This document shows, one piece after another, positions 9,741 through 21,533 of a stretch of 64,000 bases of DNA. This DNA is from Azolla caroliniana. Lineage: Eukaryota > Polypodiophyta. The stretch lies in assembly GCA_043228905.1 (NCBI GenBank), contig JBHGNT010000002.1, positions 12,648,001 through 12,712,000 of the forward strand, read 5' to 3'. Below the pieces are notes generated by a model. It had not been told where the DNA came from. It worked only from the letters and a program-made list of their open reading frames with translations, and ran no database searches. Position numbers and translations under genes: made by a program. Within the stretch, counting starts at the first letter, position 1, and each line of letters starts with the position of its first letter.

Positions 9741-11275
9741 GAGCCGGAAAGCTTCGAAGAAGCAAAGAAAGACACCCACAACCACAAGTGATTAAGTGCC
9801 ATGTAGAACGAGATGGATTACCTGCATAAGAACCACACATACGAATTGACAAAGCTGCCGAAAGGAAAGTGAGCATTACGGAATAAGTGGGTGTACAAGC
9901 TGAAATCGGGAGACGTTGGAAATCCACCAAGGTACAAAGCCCAGAACGTGGTGAAGGCGTTTCAGCAGAAGAAAGGTGTGGATTTCGATGAGATCTTTGC
10001 CCCAGTAGTAAAGATGACATCCATCCGGACGGTATTGAGTATATCGGCAAGCATGGACCTCGAGGTAGAGCAACTGGACATCAAGACAACATTCCTACAT
10101 GGCGATCTCGAAGAAGAGATCTACATGCATCAACCGGAAGGATTCGAGAAGAAAAGGAAGGAGCACATGGTTTCCCGAATGAAGAAGAGCTTGTACGGAT
10201 TGAAGCAAGCTGCCTTGCAATGTTACTGGAAGTTCGATTCCTTCATGAATGACCAAGGGTACCACAAGACGCAAGCTGACCACTGCGTGTCTGTGAAGAA
10301 ATTTGACGGAGGAGATTTCCTGATATTGCTCCTATACGTGGACGACATGTTGATCGTCGGACGAGACCAAATCAAGATTCATATGTTGAAGAAGGCTCTG
10401 AACCTGACCTTCTCAATAAAAGACTTGGGTCTGCCAAGACAAACCTTAGGGATGCACATCATCCAGGACCAAAAGAGGAAGCTATTGTGGTTGTCACAAG
10501 AAAAGTAAGTGATAAAGGTGCTTCAACAATTCAACATGTCGAAGGCGAAACCGGTCGGATCGACACTTCCGGAAAATTGCAAGTTGTCCGGAAAGCAAAG
10601 CCCGAAGACAAAGGCAGAGAAATCGGATATGATGAAGATACCATATGCCTCTGCCGTCGGAAGTCTAATGTATACACTGGTGTGCACCCGGCCGGATATT
10701 GTATATGTTGTCGGAGTCAACCGGTTCATGAGCAATTCCGGAAGAGAGCATTGGAACGTGGTCAAGTGGATATTCCGGTATTTGAAAGACACCTCGAGTA
10801 TGTGCCCTCGGTTTGGATCCAATAAACCCCAACTTGACGGATTCATGGATTCGGATATGTCGGCCGATGCGGATACCAGTCAGTCTACATCCGGCTATGT
10901 CATGACTTACGCAGGGGGAGCTGTATCATGGCAGTCGAGGCTACAGAAGTCCGTTGCATTGTCAACAATGGAAGCTGAGTACATGGCAGTTGTGGAAGCT
11001 GGCAAGGAGATAATCTGGATGAAGGATTTCATCGAAGAGCTAGCAATCTGGCAGGAGGAATTCCGGCCCTACTGCAACAGTCAAAGTGCCATCCACCTTG
11101 CGAAAAATGCGGGCTACCATTCCTGGACCAAGCACATCCAGAGGAGATATCACTGGCTTCGGGAGAAGGTAGAAGATAAAGACTTCGTGTAGACGAAGAT
11201 CCACACGAAGGAGAACAGATCAGATATGTTGACCAAGGTGCTTTCAGCCGACAAGTTGGACGTGTGCTGAAGATA
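9741..11275 (+). pseudogene. copia B reverse transcriptase-RNase H
   Basis: The frame 9891-10508 carries the core RT: WVYKLKSGD, GVDFDEIFAPVVKM, LEVEQLDIKTTFLHGDLEEE, KKSLYGLKQA and the catalytic YVDD (10337-10348). A stop at 10506-10508 splits it from 10509-11192, which holds SAVGSLMYTLVCTRPDIVY and RNase H (TSGYVMTYAGGAVSWQS, STMEAEYMAV). The RNase H DSQ motif reads YCNSQS, changing a catalytic Asp to Asn. Stops at 11190-11192 and later end the frame before the polypurine tract GAAGGGGGAG (about 11308). Confidence 0.9.
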
Positions 11276-11319
11276 GATCGGATTAACGAGAAATCCCATT
11301 CCGCAGTGAAGGGGGAGTT

Positions 11320-11692
11320 TGTTTGGAATTCGGTTCCTCCAGATGGGATCCGGATGAGAACTGGAGGAGCTGGATGAAGGAACCGGATCCAAAAGCTGTC
11401 CATATGAGACCTGGAAACCGAATCCCAGGACATATGTGTAAATGTGTTTCATAGTGAGCCCATCGAGGGTATATTTGTAAATCGCCCTAAAGTCATATAA
11501 GTAGAAATATGACTTAGGGCAATCACTTTATGATTTATAGAGTGTGTACATAGTGAGTGAGAGAGAGATAGAGAGAGCCACATAACGATTTCTGTTGAAA
11601 CTGTATGTTGACGAAGACATAGAGCTGGAGGTCGTTGCCTTTCAGTCTCACTTTGTATTCCTCCCCTCATACTAATTGTTGGAGTCTGTGGG
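11320..11692 (+). repeat. 3' LTR of copia B, first part
   Basis: It starts TGTTTGGAATTCGG after the purine tract and is collinear with 6926-7330. It is interrupted after GTCTGTGGG by element Q. The remainder resumes at 14934. Confidence 0.9.
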
Positions 11693-11985
11693 TGTTACCC
11701 CGTATGAGATGTACGGAGAGTCAAGTGTGATGAGCGAGGGTCAAATGTTATCATGATGTTGTTGTGTATGTGTAGGGGGCATAAATGTAATTGTGAGTCT
11801 ATACGTATGTGAACAAATGCACACGTGTGTGCATGTGGATGGATACGAGGTGGTGTGAGTGAGTGTCCAGTACGAATGCTCGAGGGGGCTTACACCCCTA
11901 TGTATCTACCCCCTCTTGTACTATTTAACCCCTTATGGGGAATGAATGAAAAATGAATAACCATTTCTCTCTCAATATCTCTCTT

Positions 11986-12067
<82 letters not shown>

Positions 12068-12273
12068 CCCTTACGTTGAACCCCCTTGGGAGGGGGGTGT
12101 AGCCATTCTAGGCACCACCCCCCACCCCGTAATGCTTCTCAATCACTTGTCAACATCGTCATGATCTCTCTCACCATCATACTATCCATCGTCATCACAC
12201 CCACCATGTCTATTTTTATCATCAATCGTCATGATTATCATAAATGTTAACCCTAACCCTAAAACCTACAACA
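11693..12273 (+). repeat. 5' LTR of element Q
   Basis: TG...CA ends. It contains a (CT)n run at 11990-12065, a CCCCCTTGGGAGGGGG hairpin-forming block near 12082, and ACACGTGTGTGCATGTG near 11821. The same blocks recur in the 3' LTR and in the inverted repeat at 15712-16440. Confidence 0.92.
11990..12065. repeat. (CT)n microsatellite
   Basis: About 37 CT units in the 5' LTR of Q. The 3' LTR has about 9 at the same place (14705-14723). Confidence 0.97.
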
Positions 12274-12278
12274 CCTTT

Positions 12279-12296
12279 TGGCGACCACTAAGGCGA
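12279..12296 (+). promoter_or_regulatory. Primer-binding site of element Q
   Basis: TGGCGACCACTAAGGCGA begins 5 bases after the LTR end. TGGCGAC-type sites are known from plant Ty3/gypsy elements, which suggests Q derives from a gypsy rather than a copia lineage. Confidence 0.6.
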
Positions 12297-12319
12297 CCCC
12301 CCTTTGGAGACGGAGTCGA

Positions 12320-14400
12320 AGAATAATACGCGGATGTGCAAGCCATAGTGACTAAGTGCAAGCAATGGCGAAACACGAAAATGACGGTGAAGATGTTGGA
12401 GGAAGTCTATGGAGGAATGCATGAATGGCAACAATGTTTGTGCGAGGTTGCAATTAGTGTCCATGTGCGTGTTTCCGAAAGCGGTTAGCGACAATGTGTG
12501 TGTTCTCAAAAGCATGGTGCAAGATGCATGGCTAGACAAACAACAACGTAGAGGGAACCAGTGCCAGCACGACCGGAAAGAGAAGCCCACGGAAAGTCGC
12601 AGTGTGTGGAGCGGAGACCCGCAGGATGTGCTGAGAATGCACGGGATATGGTTGCAGAAGAAGAAACATGCAAAGAGTCGAAACCGGAATCGGAACCAAA
12701 ACCCGAGTCAGTTAACATCGAAGGGTCAAAGAAGATGGAGATGGAGATGCAGACGCAAACCAGACATCAACCAACGGCGCCGGAAAGATACGGACGGATG
12801 CACTAGACAAAGGCGACGAAAAAGACACAAGACACAGTAGGATGGGACAAATGGGCCTAACAGGCGACCACACGGACGGACGGACCGGACACACGACCGG
12901 AAGACAACAGGACGACGACCGGACAGAGATGAAGAGCGACGGAGACGATATCTGAAATGCCTAGCCATGGCAACGGCAACGACAATGACCAGACGATGGG
13001 ACATGGACATTGAAAATTGACAAAGCCGGCGACGAGGAAAGAGCCGCCGAAAAGCGAAGGAGACGATGACAACGACGGACAGCAAGTCGACGGGTGGAAT
13101 GACAGAACATAGGTTAGAGTGGCCGAACAACACCGGAACGAAGGCGGCCGGATTGGACAAACGGAAAACGTCGGACAACGACTAAGATGGAGACGGCCAG
13201 ACATCGACCGAACCAACAACCGGAGCGGTTGGACGGACGAACGGGACGACGGTGAGAGAAACAGACAGATGAAGAATCGAAACGAATGGACAATCGGATA
13301 AATGATCGACAGAGACTTATAGCGACCGAATAGATGACCAGTTCAACAACGGCCAAACCGACGACCAGAAGGCATAGAGGCAGTCGAACAAGGCCGAAAC
13401 TGTGGGGAGGAAAGCGGCCGAACAACAGAAATGCAGCAGCCGGAGTGGCTGCGGGGATAGCAGAACGACAACAGAGATGGACGGCGACGGTGACGGACAA
13501 CAACAGTGACAAAGACAAAAGAAACATGGATAGACAGAGAAGAGACAGAGGCAGAAGGAGAAGGAGAAAGGGAAGAAGCAAAGAAGGAAGAGGAAGGAAA
13601 AGCACCATTAGTATTGGAAGAACAAAGAAAAGGAAAAGAAAGACAAGAAGATGACCCAAATCTATCACCAAAACAAAAGAAGAGAAAGAGACGTTGAAGA
13701 AGAAGAAGAAGAAGAAGAAGAAGAAGAAGACGAAGAAGGAAGGAATCAGAGGAGACACCGATAGAAAGGAGGGAAACGACAGAAGCAAGAACAAGAAGGA
13801 GAAGGAGAAGGGATCGTGAAAGAGAAGGACGCAGAAGAGAGAGAAGCAAAAACTGACACAGACAAGACAAGATCCGCAGACAGGAAGAGAAAGAAGAGAA
13901 AGACAAGAAAAAGATGGACAGACAAAGAAACGAGCGGGAGAGGCAAAACAGAAAAAAGGAATGAAGAAATGTAGAAAGAAGAAGAAGAGGGGAAAAAGAG
14001 ATGATAAGCGCATATGTGAGAATTTCAATTACGTAGGGGTATTGAGCAGAATTTTTTTTTTTAAATTATGAGGACGTAACGAGAAAATTCCATCAACATA
14101 AGGGTACATATCAAAATTTTAAAAAACAAGAGGGCACCACCAAAATTTTGAAAATCCCCAGAACTACTCGCACACACTCAAAACAAAGGAAGAACATACA
14201 TATATACGACATGATTTTGGACCCATGACAAAGTTCGTAAGCCGATAGAACGAGAATGTTCGTGTCGCGGAAAGATTTGCTAACCGACAAAGATGTTCGA
14301 GTCAAGCACTTTGAAAGGACCGATGGAAGTCCCGATCGAAGAAATATCATCATCAAGGCATGTGGGATTGACGTGCAAGGCACTCTCCCACAGGTGTGCC
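12320..14400 (+). other. Interior of element Q, decayed gag-like then purine-rich
   Basis: The first part gives gag-like helical peptides (for example TKCKQWRNTKMTVKMLEEVY around 12350), broken by stops. From about 12560 an acidic, Glu/Lys/Pro-rich frame (ESKPESEPKPES) ends near 12806. From 13100 to 14000 the + strand is almost pure A/G with A/C interruptions. Long frames on the opposite strand, rich in Leu/Ser/Phe, are by-products of that composition. No catalytic domain is visible. Confidence 0.5.
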
Positions 14401-14406
14401 ATATTG

Positions 14407-14933
14407 TGTTACCCCGTACGAGATGTACGGAGAGTCAAGTGTGATGAGCGAGGGTCGAATATTATCATGATGTTGTTGTGTATGTAGGGGGCATAAATGT
14501 AATTGTGAGTCTATACGTATGTGAACACATGCACACGTGTGTGCATGTGGATGGATACGAGGAGGTGTGAGTGAGTGTCCAGTATGAATGCTCGAGGGGG
14601 CTTACACCCCTATGTATCTACCCCCTCTTGTACTATTTATTCCCTTATGGGGAATGAATGAAAAATGAATAACCATTTCTCTCTCAATCTCTCTCTTGTC
14701 ATCTATCTCTCTCTCTCTCTCTCTTCCCCCTTACGTTGAACCCCCTTGGGAGGGGGGTGGAGCCATTCTAGGCACCAGCCCCCACCCCGTAATACTTCTC
14801 AATCACTTGTCAACATCGTCATGATCTCTCTCACCATCACACTATCCATCGTCATCACACCCACCATGTCTATTTTTATCATCAATCGTCATGATTATCA
14901 TAAATGTTAATCCTAACCCTAAAACCTACAACA
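14407..14933 (+). repeat. 3' LTR of element Q
   Basis: 527 bp, near-identical to 11693-12273 apart from the CT run. It ends CTACAACA and is followed by the TSD GTGGG. No clear polypurine tract precedes it. Confidence 0.92.
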
Positions 14934-15057
14934 GTGGGCTCCCATGATTTTCCTATTTAGGTTTTCCACGTAAACACCCCGTGTCATCTCTGTGTTATAT
15001 TGTTCTCTTCCATTCCTTGTTGAAGACTCGATTGTGGCCGAGCGTTATTTCCGCACA
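14934..15057 (+). repeat. 3' LTR of copia B, second part
   Basis: It continues the LTR split at 11692: GTGGGCTCCCATG, TTTCCACGTAAACACC, GTTGAAGACTCG and the terminal CCGCACA. Each matches 7330-7460. Confidence 0.88.
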
Positions 15058-15232
15058 CCTCCTTCCTCATATAGTGATAGTTGGAGCTTGTGGTTTTTTC
15101 CCTGTTAGGGTTTTTCCACGTAAACATGTTGTGGCATCTCTTCGGTGTAAGTGTATGAACCTCCACTTTTGTTTTTTGTTCTTTCATTAAAGTGTTTAAA
15201 GGCGCGGTTGTGGCCGAGCGCTATTCCGCACA
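15058..15232 (+). repeat. Additional LTR 3'-end fragment
   Basis: It repeats the last ~175 bp of a family A LTR (CCTCCTTCCTCATATAG to CTATTCCGCACA) directly after the end of copia B's LTR. It most closely resembles 290-473. Confidence 0.85.
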
Positions 15233-15711
15233 CATTGTTCGGCTGCCTATCCAACCGGTACACCGGTTACGCTTCTGCTATTGTCCACCCGTCGGTCCGG
15301 CCGCTGTCTCGGCTCGTCCGGTTCGACCACATCCGTTCTAGCTCTGTTCAGCCACTCCAACCACTCCAACTACTCTTCGACCGCTCTCATCCCAACGTTT
15401 TTTCAACCTCTCGTCCATCTCTATTGGTGTCACCATTTCCAGCCACGCCCTTTGTTGTTGGCTTCGCTGACTCCGTTGTTGTTCAGTGTCGCTGTCACAT
15501 CTTCTTCCGGCACTGTGTCTATTCGGCATGTCTGGTCATCCCTTCATCTTTCCGATCCTTTTTGGTCGTTTGTTTGGTAGTCCGGCCACTCTGACCAATG
15601 TTTTGACATTCCGGCCACTTTGACCGCTCTTCGGTCATTCTGGCCAGTTTTTGGTTCGTTTGGCTGCCTTTCCAGCCCGTTCCGACGGTTGTCCGGTCCA
15701 GCCCGTCCTCT
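15233..15711. other. C/T-rich segment, unclassified
   Basis: Composition (TCCGGC, TCGTTTGG, TTCGGC) resembles the complement of the Q interior, but I could not trace exact homology by eye. Open frames here look like composition effects. Confidence 0.3.
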
Positions 15712-16440
15712 ACACATGCACACATGTGTGCATGCAGACGGATATGAGAATGTGTCAATGAGTGATTGGTATGAATGTCCGAGGGGGCTCGCAACCCTAT
15801 GTAATCTACCTTTTTGTAACTATTTAACCCCTTATGGGGAATGAATGAAGGATAAAAGGAACATTTCTCTCTCAATCTTTATCTCTTGTCATCTCTCTTT
15901 CTCTCCCTCTTCCCTTACATTGAACCCCCTTGGGAGGGGGATGCAGCCATTCTAGGCACCATCCCCCACCCCAACCCACAATGCTTCTCAACATCTTCAC
16001 CATCTCCATCGCTATGGGTTATGGTAAAGGATGATAATAGGGTAGTGATAGCCGCAAAGGATGATACTATGGTAGTGATAGCGATGGAGATGGTGAAGAT
16101 GTTGAGAAGCATTGTGGGGTGATGCCTAGAATGGCTCCAGCCCCCTTTGAAGGGGGTTCAACATAAGGGAAAAGAGATACCAAGAGAGATGACAAGAGAG
16201 AAGAATTGAGAGAGAAATATTCATTTTATCCTTCATTCATCCCCCATAAGGGGTTAAATAGTTACAAAAGGGTAGATACATAGGGGTGCAAGCCCCCTCG
16301 GACATTCACACCAATCACTCACACCTCCTCGTATCTGTCCAAATGCACACACGTGTGCATGTATACACATACGTAATTACTCACACTCACAATTACACAA
16401 CATTATAACATTCCACCGTACATCTCCGTACATCTCGTAC
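15712..16440. repeat. Large inverted repeat made of Q-type LTR arms
   Basis: The left arm (15712-16016) is + oriented Q-LTR sequence. The right arm (about 16078-16440) is the same LTR in reverse. The inner ends are perfect over at least 27 bp (15990-16016 against 16078-16104), with a 61-bp loop containing a repeated GGATGATA..GGTAGTGATAGC unit. The right arm extends further, ending at the LTR-start-like TACGAGATG complement. The outer sequence differs on the two sides. Confidence 0.85.
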
Positions 16441-16494
16441 TATAAAATTGTTGAAAAAAATAGTTAATGTTTTAATGCACTTGTTATAATGAGT

Positions 16495-16571
<77 letters not shown>
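16495..16571. repeat. (CT)n microsatellite
   Basis: About 38 CT units. The open frames across it (poly Leu-Ser or Arg-Glu) are artefacts. Confidence 0.97.
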
Positions 16572-16574
<3 letters not shown>

Positions 16575-17015
16575 TCTCCTTCACTCACATTTGTATTCTT
16601 TAACTCTCACTCTCCCTCTCACCTACACCCACCGATTATATACCACTCACACCCCTTGTATCGACCTCACGGTCTAGAACTCCTCCCCCTATTTTCTAAG
16701 TATGCCACTCCCTACCTCCCCTATTTCGAATTAAGCTTGTAGGTATATTTGTATAGATTTAGGTTTATGTTTTAATCTTATTATTGGTTTTATGTTTAGT
16801 TTTAATATTAGTAATTAACCCCCTTCCCCTATTCCTAATCATGCGTCTCCCAACAAGTGTATCAAATGATTTGGGTGGGCTCAAATTATTCTTGATGTTT
16901 TTTCACTTCATTTCATCTTCGTCTCGCGCTTAATCATAAACTTCTTTCTCTTACCTCTACCCGTCGATGATCTACCATTCCACACTCCTTGTCATGACCG
17001 TATGGTCAATGAACA
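16572..17015. repeat. Unclassified dispersed repeat S, copy 1
   Basis: Closely similar, in the same orientation, to 22060-22521. Shared blocks include CACCCACCGATT, CGGTCTAGAAC, TTTTAATATTAGTAATTAACC and CCCTATTCCTAATCATG. No coding potential. The two copies flank copia C and the C/T tract. Confidence 0.8.
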
Positions 17016-18182
17016 AACCTAAACCCTTACATTCTACAGAGGCCGATGGATCAGGGATAGGCACCCACAAAGAGATATCATTGTCAACCATCGAGTCCTT
17101 GTTCATGACGTTACATGGCATTGCAATCATGTCATCGACATCTCTCGCTTCCCCATGCTTCCCAACATTTCCCCTCACATATGTCTCATTGTAAGCATGA
17201 GACTACATTAAGTAGCCATGCATTTCTTAATTTGAATTTATTCCCGTCCTCTCTCTTATAATAACATGCACAAGACTACAATTTTGGTAGTCGGCATTGT
17301 ATTCGACCATATCCTCCCCTATGTTGTTTTTTTTCTAATTTTACTTCTACCCCTCCCTCATTTTACCTATTTTCCACCATACACCTACTTCTACCCCTCA
17401 CCCCACCTTTTCAAAATAATCTCCTACCCCTCCCTTTACTTTCTCTTAATAGCCTCATACCCCTCCCCTCACTTTTTTCAAATTTACCCCTCTACCCCTC
17501 ATTTTTTCACTTTTTTTAATTTTCTTGTTTTACCCTCCCTCTTGTTTTCCCATTCCCTTTCTATGCCTCCCTCTTTCACAAACTTTATTCTACCCCTTCC
17601 CCCTTATTTTCTAATTTTTACCCTTCCTCCCTTCTCCCTTTAATCTTATTCTACTCCTGCTCCTTTGTTTCTTCTAAATCTCACTTTAGTAATTTTATTG
17701 TACCCCTCCCCCTTATTTCTAATTTTTGTTTCCTACACCTCCCCCTTTTATTCTTCTTCATCTCACTCTATCCTTTCCTCCTTCAATTTAATTTTCACTC
17801 TACCCGCCCTCTCAATTTCACTCCCTACCCCTCCCCCCATACTTCTAAATTCATGCTCTCTATCCCTACCCTCTCATACCCCCGCCCGTTTTTCAAAAAT
17901 CTCTATAAAATCTTTTCCTACCCTTCTTAATGCCCAGATCACACATTTTCAAATTACCCATAAAATCTTTTAACCCCCCCCCCCCCCCCCACCAAATCCT
18001 TCACCCGCGCTAAACTCCCACATAATAATATTTGAAACCTCTCTCTCTCTCTCTCTCTCTCTCTATTTTATCCCTTATCTTCCCTATATAAACACCTCAA
18101 ATTCTACATGGTCGTGTGCACTGATGAGCTCCTTAGGAGTGAAACTAGTTTGCCACATCAACCATTTCTTTGTATTACCTTT
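17016..18182. repeat. Polypyrimidine tract with TACCCCTCCC motif
   Basis: From about 17300 to 18000 the + strand is C/T-dominated, with some 20 variants of TACCCCTCCC separated by T-rich runs. A run of 17 C lies at 17974-17990 and (CT)n at about 18041-18063. No gene is supported; the open + frames consist of Pro/Leu/Ser/Phe. Confidence 0.75.
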
Positions 18183-18584
18183 TGTTGAGAGATCAAGGTT
18201 AACATAGTTTAGCTATTTATTTAGTCAACCATGTAACTTCGTAGTTACCTAGATAGAATCTAGTTAGGAGTGTTGACTATAACGCCTTAAATAGGACCCT
18301 GTACTTAAGTGGGATATTCTAGATCCTCCACTCCGAAGTACATTTAATATAGGACTTACACCGTAGTACCTATATTCTACTTACACATGTGCACCTTTGC
18401 ATATGAGATGTATATATACCTCATTGTGAGTATTTTTGTATTTCATAATGATGATGCTAATTTAATAAAGAGTTAATCATCCCCCATCTTGTGTTGTTCA
18501 TAAGTGTATCTTCCTCTCTCTCTTCGTCTCACACACATACACACACATATCACATAATCTTCTGCCCTTACCTAATTCTTGACA
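18183..18584 (+). repeat. 5' LTR of copia C
   Basis: 402 bp. Contains TATATATACC (promoter-like) near 18411 and ends CTTGACA at the primer-binding site TGGTATCAAAGC (18585-18596). Confidence 0.9.
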
Positions 18585-18755
18585 TGGTATCAAAGCATGT
18601 GGTTTAGCACATCCACTAAGTCCGCCCAACTCATCATAATTGTGTGTTCGAGACGCCGACGACAAAATCTGGCTATCCGCTACCGTAATGCCGCTACATA
18701 GCATGTGTACGTGATTGAAGGAAGAAAATCAAAAGAAGAGAAGAAATTAATCAAC

Positions 18756-19615
18756 ATGAACACACAAATGGGTAGCTCGCTCCCTAGTGAAAAGCTAGAC
18801 TGGAGCAATAATTCATCTTGGGAGTACAAGATGACCCACTACCTTGTCGGCCAAGGGTATTGGAGCTACAACAACGGCCCACAAGAAAATCGACCCAACC
18901 CAAAGAATGCTGACTACTCAACATGGGAGCAAGCAGTTAGTCGAGTCATGTATTGCTTGGCAACATTCGAGACCCCAAGACATCTAAAGAATTGTGGGAG
19001 AACTTAAAGAAACTTTTCGCCGTCAACACGGTTGCCAGAAAGCTTCAACTTCGACAAGAGTTGAACAACATTCGGCAAAAAGATATGTCCATGTTGGACT
19101 AAACCACCAAGATCAAGAGCATTTGCAACTCGCTTGGCTCCATCAACATAATCGTCGACGAAGACGAGATGGTTCAAGTATGCTTGGGCGGCTTCACACA
19201 ACGATTCGACTCTTAGCGAGGAAAAAACCTCCTTCGTTCTTCGACCTTCAATCAATGCTAATGGTCGAAGAGAACCACATTCGAGCCAATATGAAGTTGT
19301 CGGAAGCACAAATGTTTTTCTCAAGTTCGGATGGTGGCCGAGGACGAGGTCACGGTAGTAGAAGAGGTCAATTCGGCCCATCACACGAAGGGAACTCAAA
19401 CCTTCACGGAAGCCATCAAGGAACCTTCAGAAGAAGGGGGAGCTTCCATGCCAAACAAAGTCGGCAAATGAGGGCCGCAACTTGCAACTATTGCTGAAAA
19501 ATGGGACACGCGAGGAGTGTTGAAAAAGAAGAAGCGAGTCAGCTTCGACATGTCGAAAACTCACGAATTACGCCACGAACTCAGAATATGATGACTATGG
19601 CGGACTATTCGTAAT
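18756..19615 (+). pseudogene. copia C gag
   Basis: The start ATG at 18756 gives MNTQMGSSLPSEKLDWSNNS, then SWEYKMTHYLVGQGYWSY, the same gag family as D (27461) and L (55882). The frame shifts near 18985. A homologous stretch with KSICNSLGSIN and VDEDEMVQVCLGGF follows with stops. The zinc knuckle region (19480-19520) reads CNYC, a stop, then KMGHARSVE, so it has lost its last Cys. Confidence 0.85.
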
Positions 19616-20800
19616 GAGACATAGAGCGAACTCTATATCGGCCTCCGACTCCGCAAGCACCTCCAATTCGGAAGACGTGTGGTTCGTCGATTCTAGCGCC
19701 TCACATCACATGACATCCCTCAAAGAGTTGTTCAATGACTTGCGAACACCAGATCGGCTCGGCTTCATAGAGATTGGAGACAACACCACACATACCATTT
19801 GGCACATTGGCAATGTCCCATTCGGGAAAGAAGGCGAGCAAACTTGCATCAAGAATGTCTTGCATGTGCCCAAAATAACGAATAATTTGGTCTCCGTCGG
19901 CCAAATGGTGGAGCAAGGCATGCAAGTCCACTTCAACAATGAAGGTTGTTTCATCCAGAAAGATGGCTAACTCATAGCCAAGGGACGGAGCGACGGTCAA
20001 ATGTTCATCCTCGATTCGAACAAGGTGAAATCGGCCATGTATGCGAAAGGTCTCAAAACCGAGACAAGCATCGAGTTGTGGCACAAAAGAATCGGCCACA
20101 TAAACCTCCAATGGGTTCGAGCAATGCAATCAAATGGAGTCGTGATCAGATTTCCAACATTCTAGTCGACCGAGTATGCAAAGCATGCCAACTCGGTAAA
20201 CAACATCGACTCCCATTCCCGAAGGAGAGCTACACAAGCAAAGGCCTCCTCGACATCATACACTCGGATGTATGGGGACCGGCTGAAATGTCGACGATCG
20301 GTGTATGCCGATTCTACGTCACCTTCATTTACGACTAATCGTGCTACACGTGGATCTTCCCGATGAAGAAGAAGAGTGAAGTGTTCTCCCACATCCAAAA
20401 ACTCAAGGGGCAAGTCGAAAAAGAAACCGGTTGGCACATTCAATGCCTACGATTGGATGGAGGGAAGGAGTACTTCTCCAACGAATTCATCTCCTACCTC
20501 CAATGTGAAGGTATTCGGAGAGAATTATCATGCCGACACACACCCCAACAAAATGGCGTAGCCGATAGAAAAAATTGGTAAATACTTGAGGTAGCACGCG
20601 CCACAATGCAAGAGAAGCACATGCCGAACTTCTATTGGGACGAAGCGGCATGCACGGCCTTCTATCTCATGAATCGATGCACCACCAATGGAGTGCATGA
20701 GCTAACTCCATACGAGCTCTTCATCGGAAGGAAGCCAATCTTGTCGCACCTCAAGGTGTTCGGAAGCATTGTGAATGTACACATCTCGAACGAAAGCTGA
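19616..20800 (+). pseudogene. copia C protease-integrase
   Basis: Protease: VWFVDSSASHHMTS (19678-19719), where the catalytic DSGAS is DSSAS. The pre-integrase block LWHKRIGHINL gives two His and VCKACQLGKQ gives two Cys (zinc-binding HHCC). The integrase core has IHSDVWGP, LDGGKEYFS and NGVADRKNW. The third catalytic residue, normally Glu in NGVAERxN, is Asp here. Several frameshifts and stops (for example 19968, 20156, 20336, 20579) break the frame. Confidence 0.88.
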
Positions 20801-21533
20801 TAGAAGCCCGACACGAAGTCGGAGGAATGTATCCTCATACGATACTCATCCGAGAAGAAGGCATAAAATTGCTATAACCCTTCGACCCGAGCAGTTCGGG
20901 TGAGTCGAGATGTAGTCTTCGACGAATCAACATCTTGGTATAAGCCCGATTCGACTGAGGAAGAGTTGAACGCCAACTCAGAGGAAGATATTTGGACAAA
21001 TCCTCTACCACAGGACAATCCAGGCCTGCCTAAGCCTTCAAGCCTTCCAAGCATGTTGCGACCAAGTCCGAACTTGGACAAAGGCAAAGTTATGATACCT
21101 GAATACGAAGTCAAACAACCCGACAACAACAATTGAATTGTGTTGGCTCCCTCACTAGACAGTGAGTTTGGAGTACCCATCATGCGGACAACCAAAGTAA
21201 AGAAAGCGCTCACATCGGTGAGCGAAAACTTCGACGTTCTTCTAGAGAGAAGAATCCCATCACTTGACTCGGCTACAACAAATACATGGCCCAACATTAT
21301 GCCTTGTGAGGTAGCGGCCGAACAAGAGCCCAAGAGCTCCACTGAAGCGGCTCGTAACCCACGATGGGTGGAAGTAGTCGACCTTTGTCCACACAATACA
21401 AGCCTTTGTCATTGACTTGAGGGGGAGACTGAGATTGCCACGGCAAAGAAAGCCGAAGGCTGGACTGAAGCACATGAAGCTGACGAAAGCCAAAGCGCAT
21501 GTCGGACGCCTCACACTTGAGCTTGAGAGGGCG
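20801..21533 (+). other. copia C post-integrase region without RT
   Basis: After an integrase-end block (RVSRDVVFDESTSWYKP, about 20897) come two open stretches (20900-21136 and 21140-21415), acidic then mixed, with no RT motifs. A purine tract TTGAGGGGGAGACTGAG at 21418-21434 resembles a polypurine tract, about 100 bp before the 3' LTR. In copia D the same interval holds about 1.5 kb of RT and RNase H. Confidence 0.6.

Larger units (their letters stand above)
11693..14933 (+). mobile_element. Non-autonomous LTR element Q
   Basis: Two direct LTRs (11693-12273 and 14407-14933, both TGTTACCCCGTA...CTACAACA) flank about 2.1 kb. Perfect 5-bp target duplications GTGGG sit at 11688-11692 and 14934-14938, and the interrupted host LTR is collinear across them. 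The interior has no RT, RNase H or integrase. It is strongly purine-rich (GAAGAA, AGACAG repeats) and codes for no recognisable polymerase. At 3.2 kb it fits between TRIM and LARD size classes. The 5' LTR is longer because of its (CT)n tract. Confidence 0.92.

Noticed and set aside
13114-14028. 304-codon minus-strand ORF with Phe/Leu-rich, membrane-like sequence
   Set aside because: Opposite strand of the purine-rich Q interior. GAA/GAG composition produces TTC/CTC codons and suppresses stops. No family signature.
15633-15711. Target duplication or terminal repeat of the foldback at 15712
   Set aside because: The flanks of the two arms do not match by eye. The left flank looks like unrelated C/T-rich sequence.
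16393-16677. ORFs of poly Arg-Glu or Leu-Ser
   Set aside because: Translations of a (CT)n microsatellite.
17266-17973. Plus-strand ORFs of 102-125 codons in the C/T tract
   Set aside because: Composition-driven Pro/Leu/Phe/Ser translations of TACCCCTCCC repeats.
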